DNA of 64,000 bases from Dromaius novaehollandiae (taxonomy: Eukaryota > Chordata > Aves > Casuariiformes > Dromaiidae), in contig NC_088102.1 of NCBI RefSeq assembly GCF_036370855.1, positions 40,895,835 to 40,959,834 on the forward strand. The letters are read 5' to 3'. The notes under the pieces were generated by a model that saw only the letters and a list, made by a program, of their open reading frames with translations, did no database searches and was not told the DNA's origin. The position numbers and the translations under genes were made by a program. Shown piece after piece: positions 23,151 to 37,044 of the stretch. Position 1 is the first letter of the stretch, and each line of letters opens with the position of its first letter.

Positions 23151-26100
23151 TCTTCTCTCAAACCCTTGTAGGATTTCGCTCATGGTTTTCCTAACCACCA
23201 AAACACAGAAGGCCTAATCCCTGGCTGGTGCAAACTGTGGTAGCTCCACTAGCTTCCATGGAGCCATGTCAGTTTTCATGAGCAGAGGATGTGATTCACT
23301 CTGTATTTAGATACCTTTGAGCTGGGGAGAAACGTAATGCACATTTCCATGCATGACAAACTGATGGGCCTTCTTGATCAGTGCTGGCTTGTAGCTTCAA
23401 GCACCATGTTTTTCTGAGGCTTTCAAAACCAATCTGATTCTCCTGGAAGAAATCAGATCGGGACTAAAAAACAGTTGGAAGCACTCTAGATTCTCATACT
23501 GCTCTACTTAAAGCTGTGCATAGTTCCCTCAAAAATGCCAAAGTTTAAAGTGTAAGAACCCACCCTACCACCTCTCCTCCCCAACAAAAGGCTGGCAAAG
23601 ATATCGAGCACTTAAGAAAACTGAGTGTGAGATAAAAGGAGCAAAGGTCGTCCGCACTAGTCATATCAAAACAAATCTCTACATACACACATTGTAACGA
23701 TACAGTCACTTCAGAGTTCCAAAGAAAGGTTCACACTTTACAGAGGAAGGTAGAGAAAAATAACACAAGAAGCTGTCCATACAATTATGCACTGGTTCCC
23801 AAACCTGTAATCTTAGTCTGTGGCCACCAAAAGTAAATGAATACCAAGCAGCATAGTGTAAACTCCAATTAGGCCTCACATAGGGTAGCAACAGGCAACC
23901 TGGAGGTAGTGTATGCAGCTGAAAAGGAAAGGAATCTGAAAGTACTGACAGACATTTTTCTCCTATTCATGTATGTTTACATGATTGGAGACACTGTGAC
24001 AAGGAGAGAAATCTGAAGCATTGAGCCCCCAAGGACTCAGTGATGTGGCTCTGCAGCTTCATGAGCCTATTTAAATTGCAACCCCTGGATCAATCACGAA
24101 AGGGCTTTTTCTCTGAAGTGAGAGAGATATCTGGGGTATTATGCTGGAAGCTTTATTTTTTCAGTCACCCAGTCATTCTGGGTGGCATTCTGTACCTACC
24201 TTGTGACTTACAGGACAACTTGTTTCATCTGAGACTGTACGATTTTTCTCCTGGTACAGAATCTCCTTACCTCTATTGCCCTGAAGACCAAAATTTCAGT
24301 GGCACGCTCAATCACCAGCAGCCCAGAACTCCTCCTGTCTATTCATTGACTGATACTAGATTATTTTGCTGGGAAGCTATGGCAGCTGGCAAACCCATGT
24401 CAAGGCTGGGTTTTCAATTCATCAGCACATTATGAGATGATCGAACACCAATGGCTCCATTTTGGAATAAAGCCACAAAAGTCAAGTTCTCTTGTGCTGC
24501 AAAGAGGATAAAAAGCTCTTTAGAGGATACAGAGTTTGGCATATTGCAGAAAACATGATGGTTGCTAAGAGTAAGAAACTTTCAGCTGTGTTGCCTTTCC
24601 AGTGACTGATTTTCTATTGATACTACATTTTATGGATTCCTAGTTTTCTCCGGCCATCTTATCTTGACACAACAGTTAATGCATTACAAAAGTCACTGCA
24701 ATGCAGTCACTTAACATACACATCTATCATGTACAGGTGGGCTTATCTACAACAAGGAAATGGGGAAGGTTCCAACCCACGTTTCATTCTTTCTATGATG
24801 GGAAGCAGATCCCAGCTGGGTGAGACAGAGATAACCTAAAGCATCCCCAGTATTGAAAAGAAGGCTATGTGAACAGATAGAAACCTCAAAAACTAACAGC
24901 AAGAATGGACATCTATAAACTACCCCCTGCTTTGTAGCTACCTCGGTTTCTCTGAAATCTCTCTCAGCTCAATTCATTTTTGTCTTGCAGAATGAGCAGA
25001 AGAAAGAGGTGCTTTTCCCTTGTGACTGCATGGAACGGACGTGCTTTCCAGGTATTGCCCAGAAGGTATCCAGTCCGGCTGTTCTTCCCTACCCCACTGT
25101 CTTTATAACAGCAGTTCTTTTGCTTCAGTGGCTACCTGGTAACACAAGACTATTTAATTACAAACAAATTTCAAGGTCAAGGTATTAGAAGACTGGAAAT
25201 AGATACTCTGCTACTTTTAAAACAAACAGTGTATTGTACATTTAGTGCGTCTCTGAATCCTCTTTCCACAGAGCGAAGCATCACAAGGACAAGATTTCCA
25301 TCAATCCTGAGCTGGCACAGCCAGTTCTAGAAACGAAAATGTAGATCAGGCCTCCACAGTCTTTTTGGCACCCTTGCCAAAAGTATTCCCTGCCCCCCTA
25401 CAGAAGCCAGTTCTTTCTAAATAACTGTGAGATAGACACTTCTACTCTTGGCCCCACAGGGGGATCATCAGTTGTTCCCACACCAGCCACACAGCAGCCA
25501 TCAGGAACATTTTTAGGTAGCATCCTGTATTTTTTTAACTATATGCAAACTGAAATTGAAAGACACTTTATCCCATGCCCAACCTTATCTATTAGGCTGG
25601 AAAGGACTACAGGAATGTACTCACTTCCTCAGAAATCCCTCAGAAATCAAATCCGAAACCTCTCATGTTGTGGGATGGTTTTCCTTCTTTTATGCTGCAT
25701 TAATTTTTAGCCTGCAGTTGTCCTGTCTGTTACTGACCTTGCACTAAAAGAGATTTTCATACAAAACAAACCTTCTTACTAATTTCCTCACCAAAGTATT
25801 GAGAATTGTCACGAGTCAGAGAGTCTCTGAAGACCAACAGATGACGAGAGGCAAGCCATGGTAATGGGTGATACCATGGCCTAACACAGCCTACGGTTCT
25901 GCTCTGTCTGATGATGGGAAGGGATGGGAAGGGCCCAGCTGGACCCCAGGGCTTAGAACTAGACCTTGCTTAGAATACACTCCATTTCCAAACTAATGAG
26001 GTTTGATAGCAAAATCAATTAGGTACCACAAATAAAAACCCAAAAGATACTTTTTAGAGCTGTTTTTAAGGATAAACCAGTGCCAGATAAAGAAGCAAGC

Positions 26101-29100
26101 CTCTTAAGTCAGAATAGAGTTCTTGGATGTTTTACTCCCTGATTGAATTATTTTTAAAAGGGAAAGGGAAACAACTGAAAAGCCTCTATAGTCTATTTTT
26201 AAATGAGAGGATGTTTTTCATTTAACTCTCAGTAACACAATAATTTGAATATAACTGAGGAAACCATGTATTCCCTGATGGTTTGTGTTCTGTGTGCTCT
26301 TGTGAGGCTGCTATGACTCCACTGCATTAAAAAAGATGTACAGTATTCTGTAGCAATTGTCCATGACACTGAGGCTTACAACATAAATATTGCAATACCT
26401 CATCCACTTTCTGTATGACACAGCCATGTTTTATTGCAGTAGTGTCTCATAATAGATGACGGTGCTGCAGGGTCCTGTTTGGTCAATTGCTATAGGACCT
26501 TGGAGTGCACTTTCATAAGGAGGGAAGATCTCCCATGGGAAGAAAGTTAAGGGGAGGACTAGAAGTCAGAAGAACTGGCTAAGGGCTTCACGTGCAATCC
26601 TGGGCAAATCCTTTCTGTGCTGCATTTCCCCCCAGCCCCTCCATAAAATGGTAGGTACATTTCCTGACTTGCGGATAGCGAAGGATGCAAAGTAATGGAG
26701 CACAGCTCTGCTCAGCACAGCAGAATGCCTCTAAATCAAGAAGCCAGTGTTTTTCGCCAACGTGACAGATTGAAAAATGCTTCTGGTACTTCCATGAGTG
26801 GGTTACTAAGCAACACTTTGGCTTCCAGGGAGTAGCCATGCTGCATGTGATCTCATACACCGTCAGCTTGACCACTTCCCCAGATGCAGCACCGGGGAAA
26901 TGAGTGCGAGTGTGCTGGCAGCTATGCCCAGAGAGAAGCTGTGCGGTTTCATGGACTGTAAAACAGGTTGGCTCTAGGTGAGCTGTAACCAGAGATGAAA
27001 AATATCCCAGAGGTGACTATGGCCCCCATTCAGGGGTGGCTAAAAAGCAAACACAGAGTCTGGAAGCACAGTTGGGAGAAAAATAATGCTGAGAAGATTC
27101 AAATACCATTGGGTAAACCTACAGCATGTCCTGGCCATGCAAACTTTTACTTCATCCTGTCTCAAAACAAACAGAATTGAAGAGCACTGATTTCAGGGAC
27201 AGATGCTAAAAATGACAGGGGCTGGAAAAGATTTCCATCTGAGGAGATAGATCGAAAAGACTGGCACAGCTTAGAAAGGGGTAAGAGAGGGGAGGTTAGA
27301 GCTGGTGAAATCAGATCTGATACAAAAGAGGAAGATCATGCACTTCTATTCCTTCTGTTTCCATTTAAAAAAATAAGGAGTTATTTGCAGAAAATGAAAG
27401 GCAATCTACTGAAAGCTGATCCACCAAGTCCAAACTCCTTGGAGTTAGGGAGGAATATTACCTAGCTGCCAATTACTCCACAGTTATCTTCTGCTGAGAT
27501 TTCTCACTTTCCTTTGAAGCCTATGACAGTGGTATTGCCAGAGTCAGACTGAACTAGAACTGAGACTAAACAGATCAGACTGATCAGGGATAAAAATGTC
27601 TATTTTCTTGTATATGTCAGGTGTGATTGACTATTAAGAAACAGACATTTTTGAATAAAGAGGAGAGACTAAGGTTAAGACTACTTAGTTCGAGGTCTCT
27701 TTAAGATACCAGACCAACCTCTTGGTCCCATTAAAGTCAATGGAGGAATGCTGATTTAGAGCAGCTGAGGATCTGGCCTGTCTTCTGCTCTATTTTCCTA
27801 TTTGTCATTTTCTCTTTCATGTGTCCATAAATCATGCTCCAAATATGATTGCGGCTATGTTGTAAGGGGCAATGTTTTGCCCTTTTTTTTTTTTTTTTTA
27901 AGTATGCTGACACACCTTTGGCAAGCCAAATTAGGTTTTCTACCTGCTCCTTCTTCTCCTTCAGGGTGCTTAACTCTCATGTAGGACTCTAGATCTATTT
28001 CGGATAGGTGAGCCACATTTACAGTAAATAACATTAATATGGTACATAAATATATATATTTTTATATATACAACTTTAAGTCTCCTAACTAAAATTAAAT
28101 ACTATGGCATAACACAGTAATGGCCTCTGCTAATGTATTAACGGGGATGTCACTATTTTGGGATCACTACTTGAACATTTTAAAAGTGCATTTAAAAGCT
28201 GATGACCTCACAGTTTATATCTCAAAGATGTGCTATGATGTCACAGATTTATCCTCCTCCTTTTCCCCCTTCTGAGTAATTGGGAAAATTTGTCTCATTA
28301 TGAAACAAAGGATCAAGAGCAGAGATTCTAACTCAGTCTTCCCCAATCCCTATTTTAGTTGTCGGTGTTTTTCTTTACAACCATTTCCAGAGAAAAAACA
28401 TGTACATACCAATGGCACGCACAGTCTGAAATGGCATATGAGGAAAAGGTGAAGTAATAATTTAGTATACACACAACCTTCTGATTTTTAGGAGATCTGA
28501 CTGTCTATCATAGGTGACCATTTACTTGAATGCTCTTGAACCTCTCATTGCATCTGCAAGTCATCAAAACACATTTTTCGCAGGCCTGCCCCCATCACTG
28601 CTGAACCAAGCTATGATGCTGTAAGAAAGAGTAAACAGAAGCAGTGTTGCTCTCTGCTGCAGCACAGAAAAATGCAATGCTCTCAGAGTAAAGGGGAAAC
28701 TTTTCTCCCTGCATTTTTGAAGAGCATTTTACAAGTATGGGAGAGTCTATACGAACTATTGTGTGACCTTAATGCTGTGCTGGAATTAAGTCAACATGAG
28801 AATTTGATTCCCTGCAATGATCAAGGGTTTGTTGAACATCTCTCAGTTAGGGGGAGGTGAGAGCTGATGGTTTGGTTTGGACCTCTCTCTTTTTCTGAAT
28901 TGCTCTAGACCCTTTAAATCAGCTTTGGCACACATTTCTCTGAAATCCAAAAAACTATTTTAAGAGAAGAAAAAATGAGATGTAACAATAAAAGAGAATC
29001 CTTAATGAAGCTCAAAGGAGATAACACTTGGAAATCCCTCACACGCTTGCTGTTGCCTTCCATAAGGATGCAGGGGCACAAGACAATCTCCTCTGTTACA

Positions 29101-30250
29101 CTCGTAGGAGAGCTATGAAGGAAGAGTATGTTAGGTATAACATTCATGTCTCTTCCTTTGATGTTGGACAGGTATTTTTCTTTTAATGTTGTTGTCAAAG
29201 TCTTCATCAGCAGGACAGAGAGGACATGAAAATGCAGTCTTGAGCTTATAGCACCTGCCAAAGTGCGGGATGGTAATAGACCCACATGTTCCAGCACAGT
29301 TCACGGGCTTAGGGGCTTTTCTGCCTCATTGACATGCATTCATTTAAAATCTTGAGAAATTTAAGGAAAATCCTTATCTTGATTTTCAGGACTCCAGGCA
29401 CAACATGATTCCTTGCTGAGAATTAGCAGTTTCGAAGGCTTATATGGCAAGAGCAGGAAGAGTCCTTTCCAAAGGGGCAAAACTCCAGACCATTATCTCA
29501 TGCACAGGTGAGACACATGCTAACAAAGACCCTACAAGTGCCCTGAAAAGGAACTTTCTCCAAGCCAACCAAGTAATTCATTCAAGACATGGAAAGCTGA
29601 GCATGAAACGGACTTGTCATTCTCTATCACTCACTTAAAATATGGAGAATAAAAACTGCACTTCTCTCACCTTGGCTTCTGAAAAGTAGGGAGACAGGGA
29701 ACATTTCCTGATCCACTGGGGAGGTGAAACCTGTGATTTGTTACAATGAACTAAACCAGATTGGTGAATGTATGGGCAGAAGTCTCAAAGGAAATATCAA
29801 TACTTGAAAAATCTGCAATTTTCCAGAATGAAGTGTTTTATTGTTAAGTTTATGCATGCACAGGGAGGTAAGCTGATCTGGAAATAGGAGGTTTCCTATT
29901 TCAAAATAATAGTAACAATGTATATTTTAAATGCGCAAGTGAATACTGTAACAATACTTTGCATTTTCATCGACCTGGCTGAAACACATTGCCCACATTA
30001 ATAAGGTAGTGGCTTGATTCCCCAGGTGCAAAACACCTGGCAGTCTCATCAACATTGTGAAATAAAGGGGTATACCCTAAAAGCCTACACCCTCCCTCCC
30101 CTGCCCCCCAGAAGTGATTGCTATTAGTTACCTTTCCAACACACACTCACCTAAGCATATCACTGCACAGTGATGTTGGGTCTCACCAAACCCATCAGTA
30201 TATAGCTGGAGAGACAGGACGATAATGCAGCTCCCCTCTACCCGGCAGTA
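23151..30250. other. Intergenic, no supported gene
   Basis: No coding exon is supported. A 17-T run lies at 27883-27899. A 9-bp inverted repeat around GCCATGG lies at 25855-25880, and another (GAAATAGGA / TCCTATTTC, 4-nt loop) at 29881-29902. Parts of 23-25 kb read like 3' UTR on the minus strand, leading to the poly(A)-like site at 22.9 kb. Confidence 0.45.
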
Positions 30251-30299
30251 AAACCTGGCCATCAGGATGGCCAGATTGTGCTCTCCCATCTTGCCAGCC

Positions 30300-30560
30300 C
30301 AGCTGCTCCGGGGGGAACATGCTCCTCCACAGGCTGAAGACACCACGTGGCAGCTTCGGTCACTCTTGCCCTTGGCTATGCCCCGGCGATGCTGCCGCCC
30401 CAGCTGGCACCGTGCTCGGGTGACAGGGCTGGGACAGCACCAGGACTATCTCCTCAAAACTGCCCCACAGCCAACGCAAGGGTATCACGGTCTAGCCGTA
30501 ATCGGCGGCAGCCACGCTGACAGAGGGGAGGCTGCCTGAGCGCCCTCTGCCACGGGAAGG
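30300..30560. other. GC- and CpG-enriched patch
   Basis: About 15 CpG in 260 bp, for example GCCCCGGCGATGCTGCCG and TAATCGGCGGCAGCC. It is flanked by ordinary AT-rich sequence. No start site or exon is visible; it may be a small regulatory islet. Confidence 0.35.
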
Positions 30561-32485
30561 GGAGAGGGAGCAGCTTGGGCAGCGACTGTTATAAATCACT
30601 GCCCTTCAGACCAGAGAGCCCTCCTCCTCTCCCTTCCCTTCCAAGGCTGAGTTTATCTTACGTAAACCAGACTGGGTTTGGTGCCCACCCTGAAAAGCCA
30701 TTTAGCTACTGCCAGGGCTGGAGATCATTCTTAGTAATTATATCACCACTGAAAACAGACTTGGCTGCCTGCCAATCCCAGCTCCTGCCCTCCTTGACCA
30801 GAGGAGGAAACAGGGAATAACAAAAGCTTTTTATTTCCTCTGCAGGGTCTTGGGCCTTCGGCAGCCAGCTCCTGACATATCAACTAGTCCCATCTCCCAG
30901 GGCAGCGTCTCGGGCCTGCGGCTGGCAGAAACGAACAGCACAGAGGATCGCGTGGGAGAATTTGTTCTCCCTCCTCCACTACAGCCGGGCTTTGCGGTAC
31001 TGCGGCAAGCGGTGGTACTCAGCACTTGCATGCAGCTGACGAGGGCTCAAGGCGCTTTACCAAGATGGCTAAGATATTGCCAGCCTCTCTGTTCGCCAGA
31101 ACTGAGGCACAGAGACTTTGGATACCTCTCCACAGAGGTGCCACAACCGCTGTTGTACACAGAGATAAAACCCATATTTAATTGCTTGACTTACATAAAA
31201 TGAAATTTTTACCTTCCAGATAACTCAGAGCAGATGTGACTTTCTAAGCCAGCAGGCTGGCAGAATCACGAGCTCTACTACATGGGCTTTCTCCCACTCA
31301 GGTCAGCAGTGATTAATTGCCTACGTATGGCAATTAACGTGTGCACATTTCTGCCTGTCTCACTGCGCGTGAGACAGAGACCTCATGTTCTGGGGGCACG
31401 GGCAGGAGAGCAACAAACCCTCCAGCCCCTACCTCTGCCGTGGCAGGAGCTCCCGCCCTGGTGTCTACGCAATTCACACTGGTGACAGCCCTTACATATG
31501 GGTTACACGGGAGTACATGCATGGCCACATGAAAGCACATGCTTGCTGTGCTATGGTAAATAAAACTAGCACATACTTTGCTTGTCTTGCCACTTAATAT
31601 ATCACACAAAAGTATGAGCTGCTCAGGTCATAACAATGCCTGAACTGACTAGAGGAGAAGACTTTCTTTTTTAATATACCCAGTTTCTCTCCTTTCTCCA
31701 TTGCTTCTGTCCCCTATCTCCACTCAAGCCCAAGCCTGTCTGCCGGAGGACCAGAAGGTGCATACATTGTCAGGGCAACAGAGGGAATGGTGGGAGCTGG
31801 AAATGGGAAAGATACATTATTTACTTGTTGTTTAGGAACATCCTTGCAGTTCTGACTCACTCTTTCCCACTCTGCGCAAACTCATACCCCAAGGAAGGTG
31901 CCTGCACCCAAGCATTATGTTCAATGTCTATGGTGAGCAACTACAGATGGATGCAAAAAACAGAAAAGGGGAGCTCACCAAATAGTGAGACCTGTCCCAT
32001 CTGCCTTCTTCTCTCCACAGAACCTATTTTCACAAAAATACAGAACCGGTTAGCTGTTAAAGTTTCAGGGGAGTATTTCGTCCACGCCATCCACTTGTCT
32101 CCCCTAATAAAATTGACTAGCCAATCCGTCCTGTGATTTCCTTCTCCATCACTTTTATTTTTTCTGTCCTCCCAGCCTGGTGCCAAATTGTTCCTAATAT
32201 ATTCTCTGTTGCTTTGTCCAGTCTTTTATATCTGGAAAACATGAAGCATCTCCCACTTCTGCTCTGAAAGACAGTTTTATAGACTAACAAATGTCACTGC
32301 CAACTGATTAGATAGACAAACAGACAGACAAATAACATTAATAAATTATAGCGGTCTCACTAAAAGAAAATGCTTTTAGCATTCAAGATTACATTTTCCT
32401 GTTTTATTCATCTTCTTTTATTGTTAACTGAATGCACTTACATCATCCTAAATGATTCCTATTCCTCCATGGCTGCTAACTTTTT
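30561..32485. other. Intergenic, no supported gene
   Basis: I see nothing beyond chance open frames. GC-rich sequence around 31400-31450 has no splice context. Confidence 0.45.
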
Positions 32486-32489
32486 GAGA

Positions 32490-32940
32490 TAATTTCAGTT
32501 CTTCTTCATTTTAGATAGATACTGTAACATTTTCTATTATGCAAGATTTTGACACATTGAAACTGAATTAACCAGACCCCCAAAGTTAGAGCTGAATATT
32601 CAACTTTTGGCACTAAATTGGAAAATTTGGAAAATTTCCTTTCAGATAGACCTGAAACACTCTTTGACCCCCAAATTAAATGTTTCATTTCAATTGCAGG
32701 CTCTTTAATTCTTTTATTTTAAAATTGAATTAACTTTGAAATTCAATGTTGAAATGCATCACTTTAAACATTTTCAACTTTTCTAATATTTCCCTTAATT
32801 TTTTTTGGATGAAATAATTTGTCAGATTCAACATGGATTTGTGAATAATTATGGTTCCCTTAAAAGCACATTTTTTTGAATTAGATGTATTACATGCGGT
32901 AGAAACAATGCCCAGCTCTACCTGGAATTTCCTTGCACAC
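32490..32940. repeat. AT-rich dispersed repeat, copy 2
   Basis: The same word style as the copies at 7.9, 36.7 and 51.1 kb: ATTCAACTTTTGGC, GGAAAATTTGGAAAATTTCC, ATGTTTCATTTCAATTGC and AACATTTTCAACTTTTC. It ends at 32911-32925 with CCCAGCTCTACCTGG, an ending I associate with a sauropsid AT-rich repeat class. No open frame is present. Family name unknown. Confidence 0.5.
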
Positions 32941-33828
32941 AATGCACACTAGCCCTCTGGCAGTGACAAGCTTAATTAATATTCCTTTCTACACCCATCC
33001 ACTTCTCACCTCCCAAATGACCCCTGTCAAAACACATGCTCTAGGTGTAAAGAACATACAACAGCCCCATAACACTGTACTGTGCAGGAGCTTCTTCCTT
33101 TGAGTCAGAAGATACCCTTTCAAAGAAAGGTGAGAAATAACAATTTAAAAGTTATTTAGAGTAATGCTTGCTTCAAAAGAACACACTTAACAGTGGCTCT
33201 TCTAGCTCAAGAACTAGTCTAAGGTACGTTTACCCAAATGCCGCAAATCCAGCCCAGGTTCTCAAAGTCAGGTTTCTGGAAGTGCTCGTTGGAGGCAGAA
33301 TGGGAGCCATATCCAGTTCCTTAAAGGTATTAGCTCTTCAGAGCTAAAGGGAAAGTGCTGGTTGTGACAGTAAAATGGGCACACCTCCCTCAGCGGCACA
33401 GCTTGGATGTACTCCCTTTTTGTGACCATTTCACTACCTGCTGGTTTCCAAGGCTGACACTGCAGATTTGCAGCAAGTCCTCTCCCTAGCCACTCTTCCC
33501 TCTACAAGGCAGAAAACTAGACAACACAGCACAGAAATGCTGGGGAGGGAAAGGCAGATCCAAACCATGGTTTCATTCAGTGTCATCTAAATTGTTTGTT
33601 CTCTGGAAAAAAATGAGATAGCTAGCACCAATATAGCTGCCATCATGGCATGAAGGAGATAATGTACCTCTACTGCATCAGTAGAGGGGAATTTCTATAA
33701 CCGACCTTTCTTAGGGTATCCAAAATGGGTTAAAAATGAGAAGGATTTCATGAATGTGTTTAAGGCCATTATTCAGATACAGCCTGTATTTAAATACATC
33801 TCCTCAACTGGTTAACATCTGTTATTAT

Positions 33829-34060
33829 AATAAGGACAGGAAGAACAATTACATCATCTAGCCTAACTTCCTGTGTAACGTAAGTCTTTTTCAGTCAGAC
33901 ATTCCTGTGTTTAACTAAAATTATGTTTAACAGAAATACGTCTTCTGGAAAGATGCCCATTCTTGATTTGAAGACTTCAGGGGATGCAGAATCTACCATC
34001 TCCCTTGCTAGTTTGCTCTGATCTGTGTTAAAATACTGCTTGCCTTGCCTACACACACAG
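33829..34060 (-). repeat. Ancient CR1-type LINE 3' fragment
   Basis: On the plus strand it reads 'catcatctagcctaacttcctgtgtaac', then 'cttctggaaagatgcccattcttgatttgaagacttca', then 'gatgcagaatctaccatctccc' and a 'tagtttgctctgatc' remnant. These are successive landmarks of the reverse-complemented amniote CR1 3' end, so the LINE is on the minus strand. It may extend in degraded form to about 34400. There is no coding capacity. Confidence 0.7.
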
Positions 34061-36680
34061 ATGACTTTCGAAATATGTCAGTGCTTCATCACCTCAAAGA
34101 GCTGCCAACAAGCTCACACATGGAGTGTGAATCCCACCACGGAGAAGAGCAGGTAGAGAGACATGCTTTACCGAGTACATCACTGGTAAAAAAAACCAAA
34201 CAAGCCAAAAAAGACCCCCCCAAACCCCAACATCAACATGTCCCCAGAGCAGTGGAGAAGGCACAACACCTTGAGTTCTGTCTAGTCCAGGTGGCTGGAT
34301 TAAATGGAAATCTAAGCCGTCTTTGTCTAACAGCTTTCACTACCCACTTGACTTCACTAGCTCTCAGTAAAAACTTCCTCCTTTTTTCACGACCCACCAT
34401 ATGACAAACATTTACTTTTTAATACATCAATTTCCTCTTTAAAGGCTGACAGGAACAATACTCCCATGAAGCACTCCACATCCTATGTCAAGCTTTGAGC
34501 AAGAGACACTCCAGGAAAATGCAAAATACTATGTCCTGCCATAGAAAGAGAAGCATATAAAGTCAGAGTTGTCAAATGTGTGCTGCCCACATCAGATCAG
34601 AGTTATACACTGTTTCAAAATTTGCCTGATAGCATATGTAGTGATTCACACCCATGGTTATGCAGAAAGGGCATCCCCAAGGATGTACCCAGATGACAGG
34701 GAATCTGTTCTCAAAGTGTCTAATCTCCTCTTACTCACTCCCATGACTGTGCCATAACCTTTCCATAGCCCAGTAAAATAGGTGCAGCACTGTTTGTTTG
34801 GTGGATCGATTAATATTTCCAAAGTGCATCAAGACATACAGCTCTAAATGCATACTAAAAATGTCACTGAGAGGAACGTTCCAGCCTCTTATCTAAGATT
34901 CAGCCTGTGAAGAAGGGAGGTTGTAGCTGGAGGAAGTTCTTGGCATGAGAGAACTGGGGCCTAATCTGCTGCCAAAAGTCACCTGAAGCTGCCTGGCCAC
35001 ACAGCAACACAGCACAAAGCTGAAGAGAATGAAGTGGATCATCACTGGATCAGCACAAATAGGCATCCTATTAAACTCATATGGCAAACAATATTTTGCC
35101 ATTGAAGATCTAGCAATCTATTCTTCCGTCACACCTCATTAATGATGAAACTTCAGCAATGCCATTAAGGAGTATTTCCTAACGTGAAAGATATTGTTCA
35201 CTGCAGAATGGTTGTGGGAGGAGAAAATAGTCAGCAATATGGATCAAAACCACAAAAGAGGGAAGCAGGTGTTCTTGCAGAATAGAGCTCATTTAGCAAT
35301 GTCTCAGTCACTGGGATAGAGAGCACTGACTTAATACACCCGCCAGTCCCACTAAAAGCTCGCAAAGGGCTACCAGAGACTGAGGAGGTGATTAGTCACT
35401 GCTTTCTCCCCAAAATGCAGACTGAAGCAATATGCATTTTCATCATTATTTATCTCCAGCACTCCTATTGCTCTCCCAAAGCCACTGCAAGTACCTGCAA
35501 ATTTGAAGGTGATGGCTATTTATTTCTATGATGGAGCTCACTAAGCCCAACCCTCTTGTTACCTGAACACCAGCTTTTGCACTAGCTCGCCTCTGCTGCT
35601 CCTACCACTGTCACTACCACAACATTTTCCTTCAGTACCTTCACTTCTCAGTTCCTATCTCTTTTTGCCAAAACACTCCCTTTCCAGGCACACAGCACCT
35701 AACCCAGGTCCGCAGCAGACTGCGGGCTCCCATTTCACCCTCCCAGTGCCTGACACTGAGATTGGTGACACCCTTGGCCAGCCTGGGAGGTGTCACACAG
35801 AAAGCCTAAGGTATCGAATAAATTTCACAGGTAGCCAGCGCAGCTGTGTTAAGGGAGATTTGGTCCAATACAGCTAGGATAAATATTTTCTAAGCCTTCA
35901 TAAAGCCTTTTTCTAACAGGTTAAAATACTTGTGCTGCAGTCTGAGAATACACTGTGATGGTACATGGGAGAATCCAAAAGCTGACACTGCTATCTTCAG
36001 TGTGCAAGCTGAACAAAATGCAAAGGGTGAAAAAACTAGCTAAATAATGAGGAAAAGTGCATTAGGTCAGTACAGTTCATTCTAACTAAGTGTAATTAGC
36101 AAAAGAAGGAGAAAAAATTTACTCACTTTCACAATATTCTTTCAAGTGTTCAGGGACATGTAATTTTGCAAAAATGTTTCAATTAATATAAATATCCCAA
36201 ATATAATCTTCAATGTCCTTACCTATTTGTACAAGCAACCCGAGTCACATGCTGCTTGAGACCATCATAAATTTATATTATAATCCCATTTAAATCTATG
36301 CATAAAAAGTAATATACATCACACCCAAAAAATGATAATTCTGGGCCTATTTCAGGGAGTGGCATGTTTTTAACCTTAAAGATATACTCAGTATGATTTT
36401 TTTTAAAGTCCTCACTGTCCTTCTTAAATTATTGAAAGGGTCTCAACGGTAAAAAATATTTTTTCGTTTGATAGTCTTGCTTAATGTTTCTCCGTTTCAC
36501 ATGGCTCGAAGAATCGAACAACATTCATCAAGTCTCCATCTTGGTTGTGAGCCACTAGCGAAATGCCTTTTAGTTTGCATGTGCTATACAGTAGATGTTT
36601 GTTTAAATAAAGTACAGCTATTTCAATTTAAATTTTAAAACAACTACTACAATCTTTCTTTTCATATTAGGTTCAGTAAA
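34061..36680. other. Intergenic, no supported gene
   Basis: AT-rich sequence with short chance frames and no recognisable element, apart from a possible CR1 continuation at its left end. Confidence 0.45.
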
Positions 36681-36689
36681 TTGCTCCCT

Positions 36690-36960
36690 TTTCTAGAGCT
36701 GGGGAAGGTTTTTTAGCAAATTTTCATGTATGTTTGCCCAAAAACATTGTTTCAGGCAAAACTATTGGGGTAAAACTATTTGCAAATTCAAGTACATGTT
36801 GACAACTACTTTGAGCATACAAAATAAAAAATGGTAAGGCTTTGGACATAATGGAAGTCCTGATTAGACAATTTTTGAAACAAAAATTTCAACTTTCAAT
36901 TGCAGAAATCTGAAAAAATTAATAAAAAGTGCTTCATTTGACTCCAAATCAATGTTGTTC
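36690..36960. repeat. AT-rich dispersed repeat, copy 3 (inverted relative to copy 2)
   Basis: It starts CTAGAGCTGGGGAAGG, the reverse complement of the CCAGCTCTA-type end seen in copy 2. It continues with AGCAAATTTTCATGTATG, CAATTTTTGAAACAAAAA and TTTCAACTTTCAATTGC. The copy is therefore in opposite orientation. It lies just past the proximal DPF3 poly(A) signal. Confidence 0.42.
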
Positions 36961-37044
36961 CTTTCTTAGCTTACTTTAGATTGTTCAGAAAACTCACACT
37001 TTCACTGTCTACAGTCAGCTTAAAACACTTTTCTTTTGTTCAGT

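Noticed and set aside
24985-25053. Exon-like plus-strand segment after a good TTTTGTCTTGCAG acceptor
   Set aside because: The following donor (GTATTG) is poor, no partner exon in phase was found, and the translation is not recognised.
1-37000. Possible last exons of RGS6, the human neighbour of DPF3
   Set aside because: I looked for the RGS6 C-terminal KSLAGKRLTGL-type coding sequence and saw none on the plus strand. It may lie left of the window.
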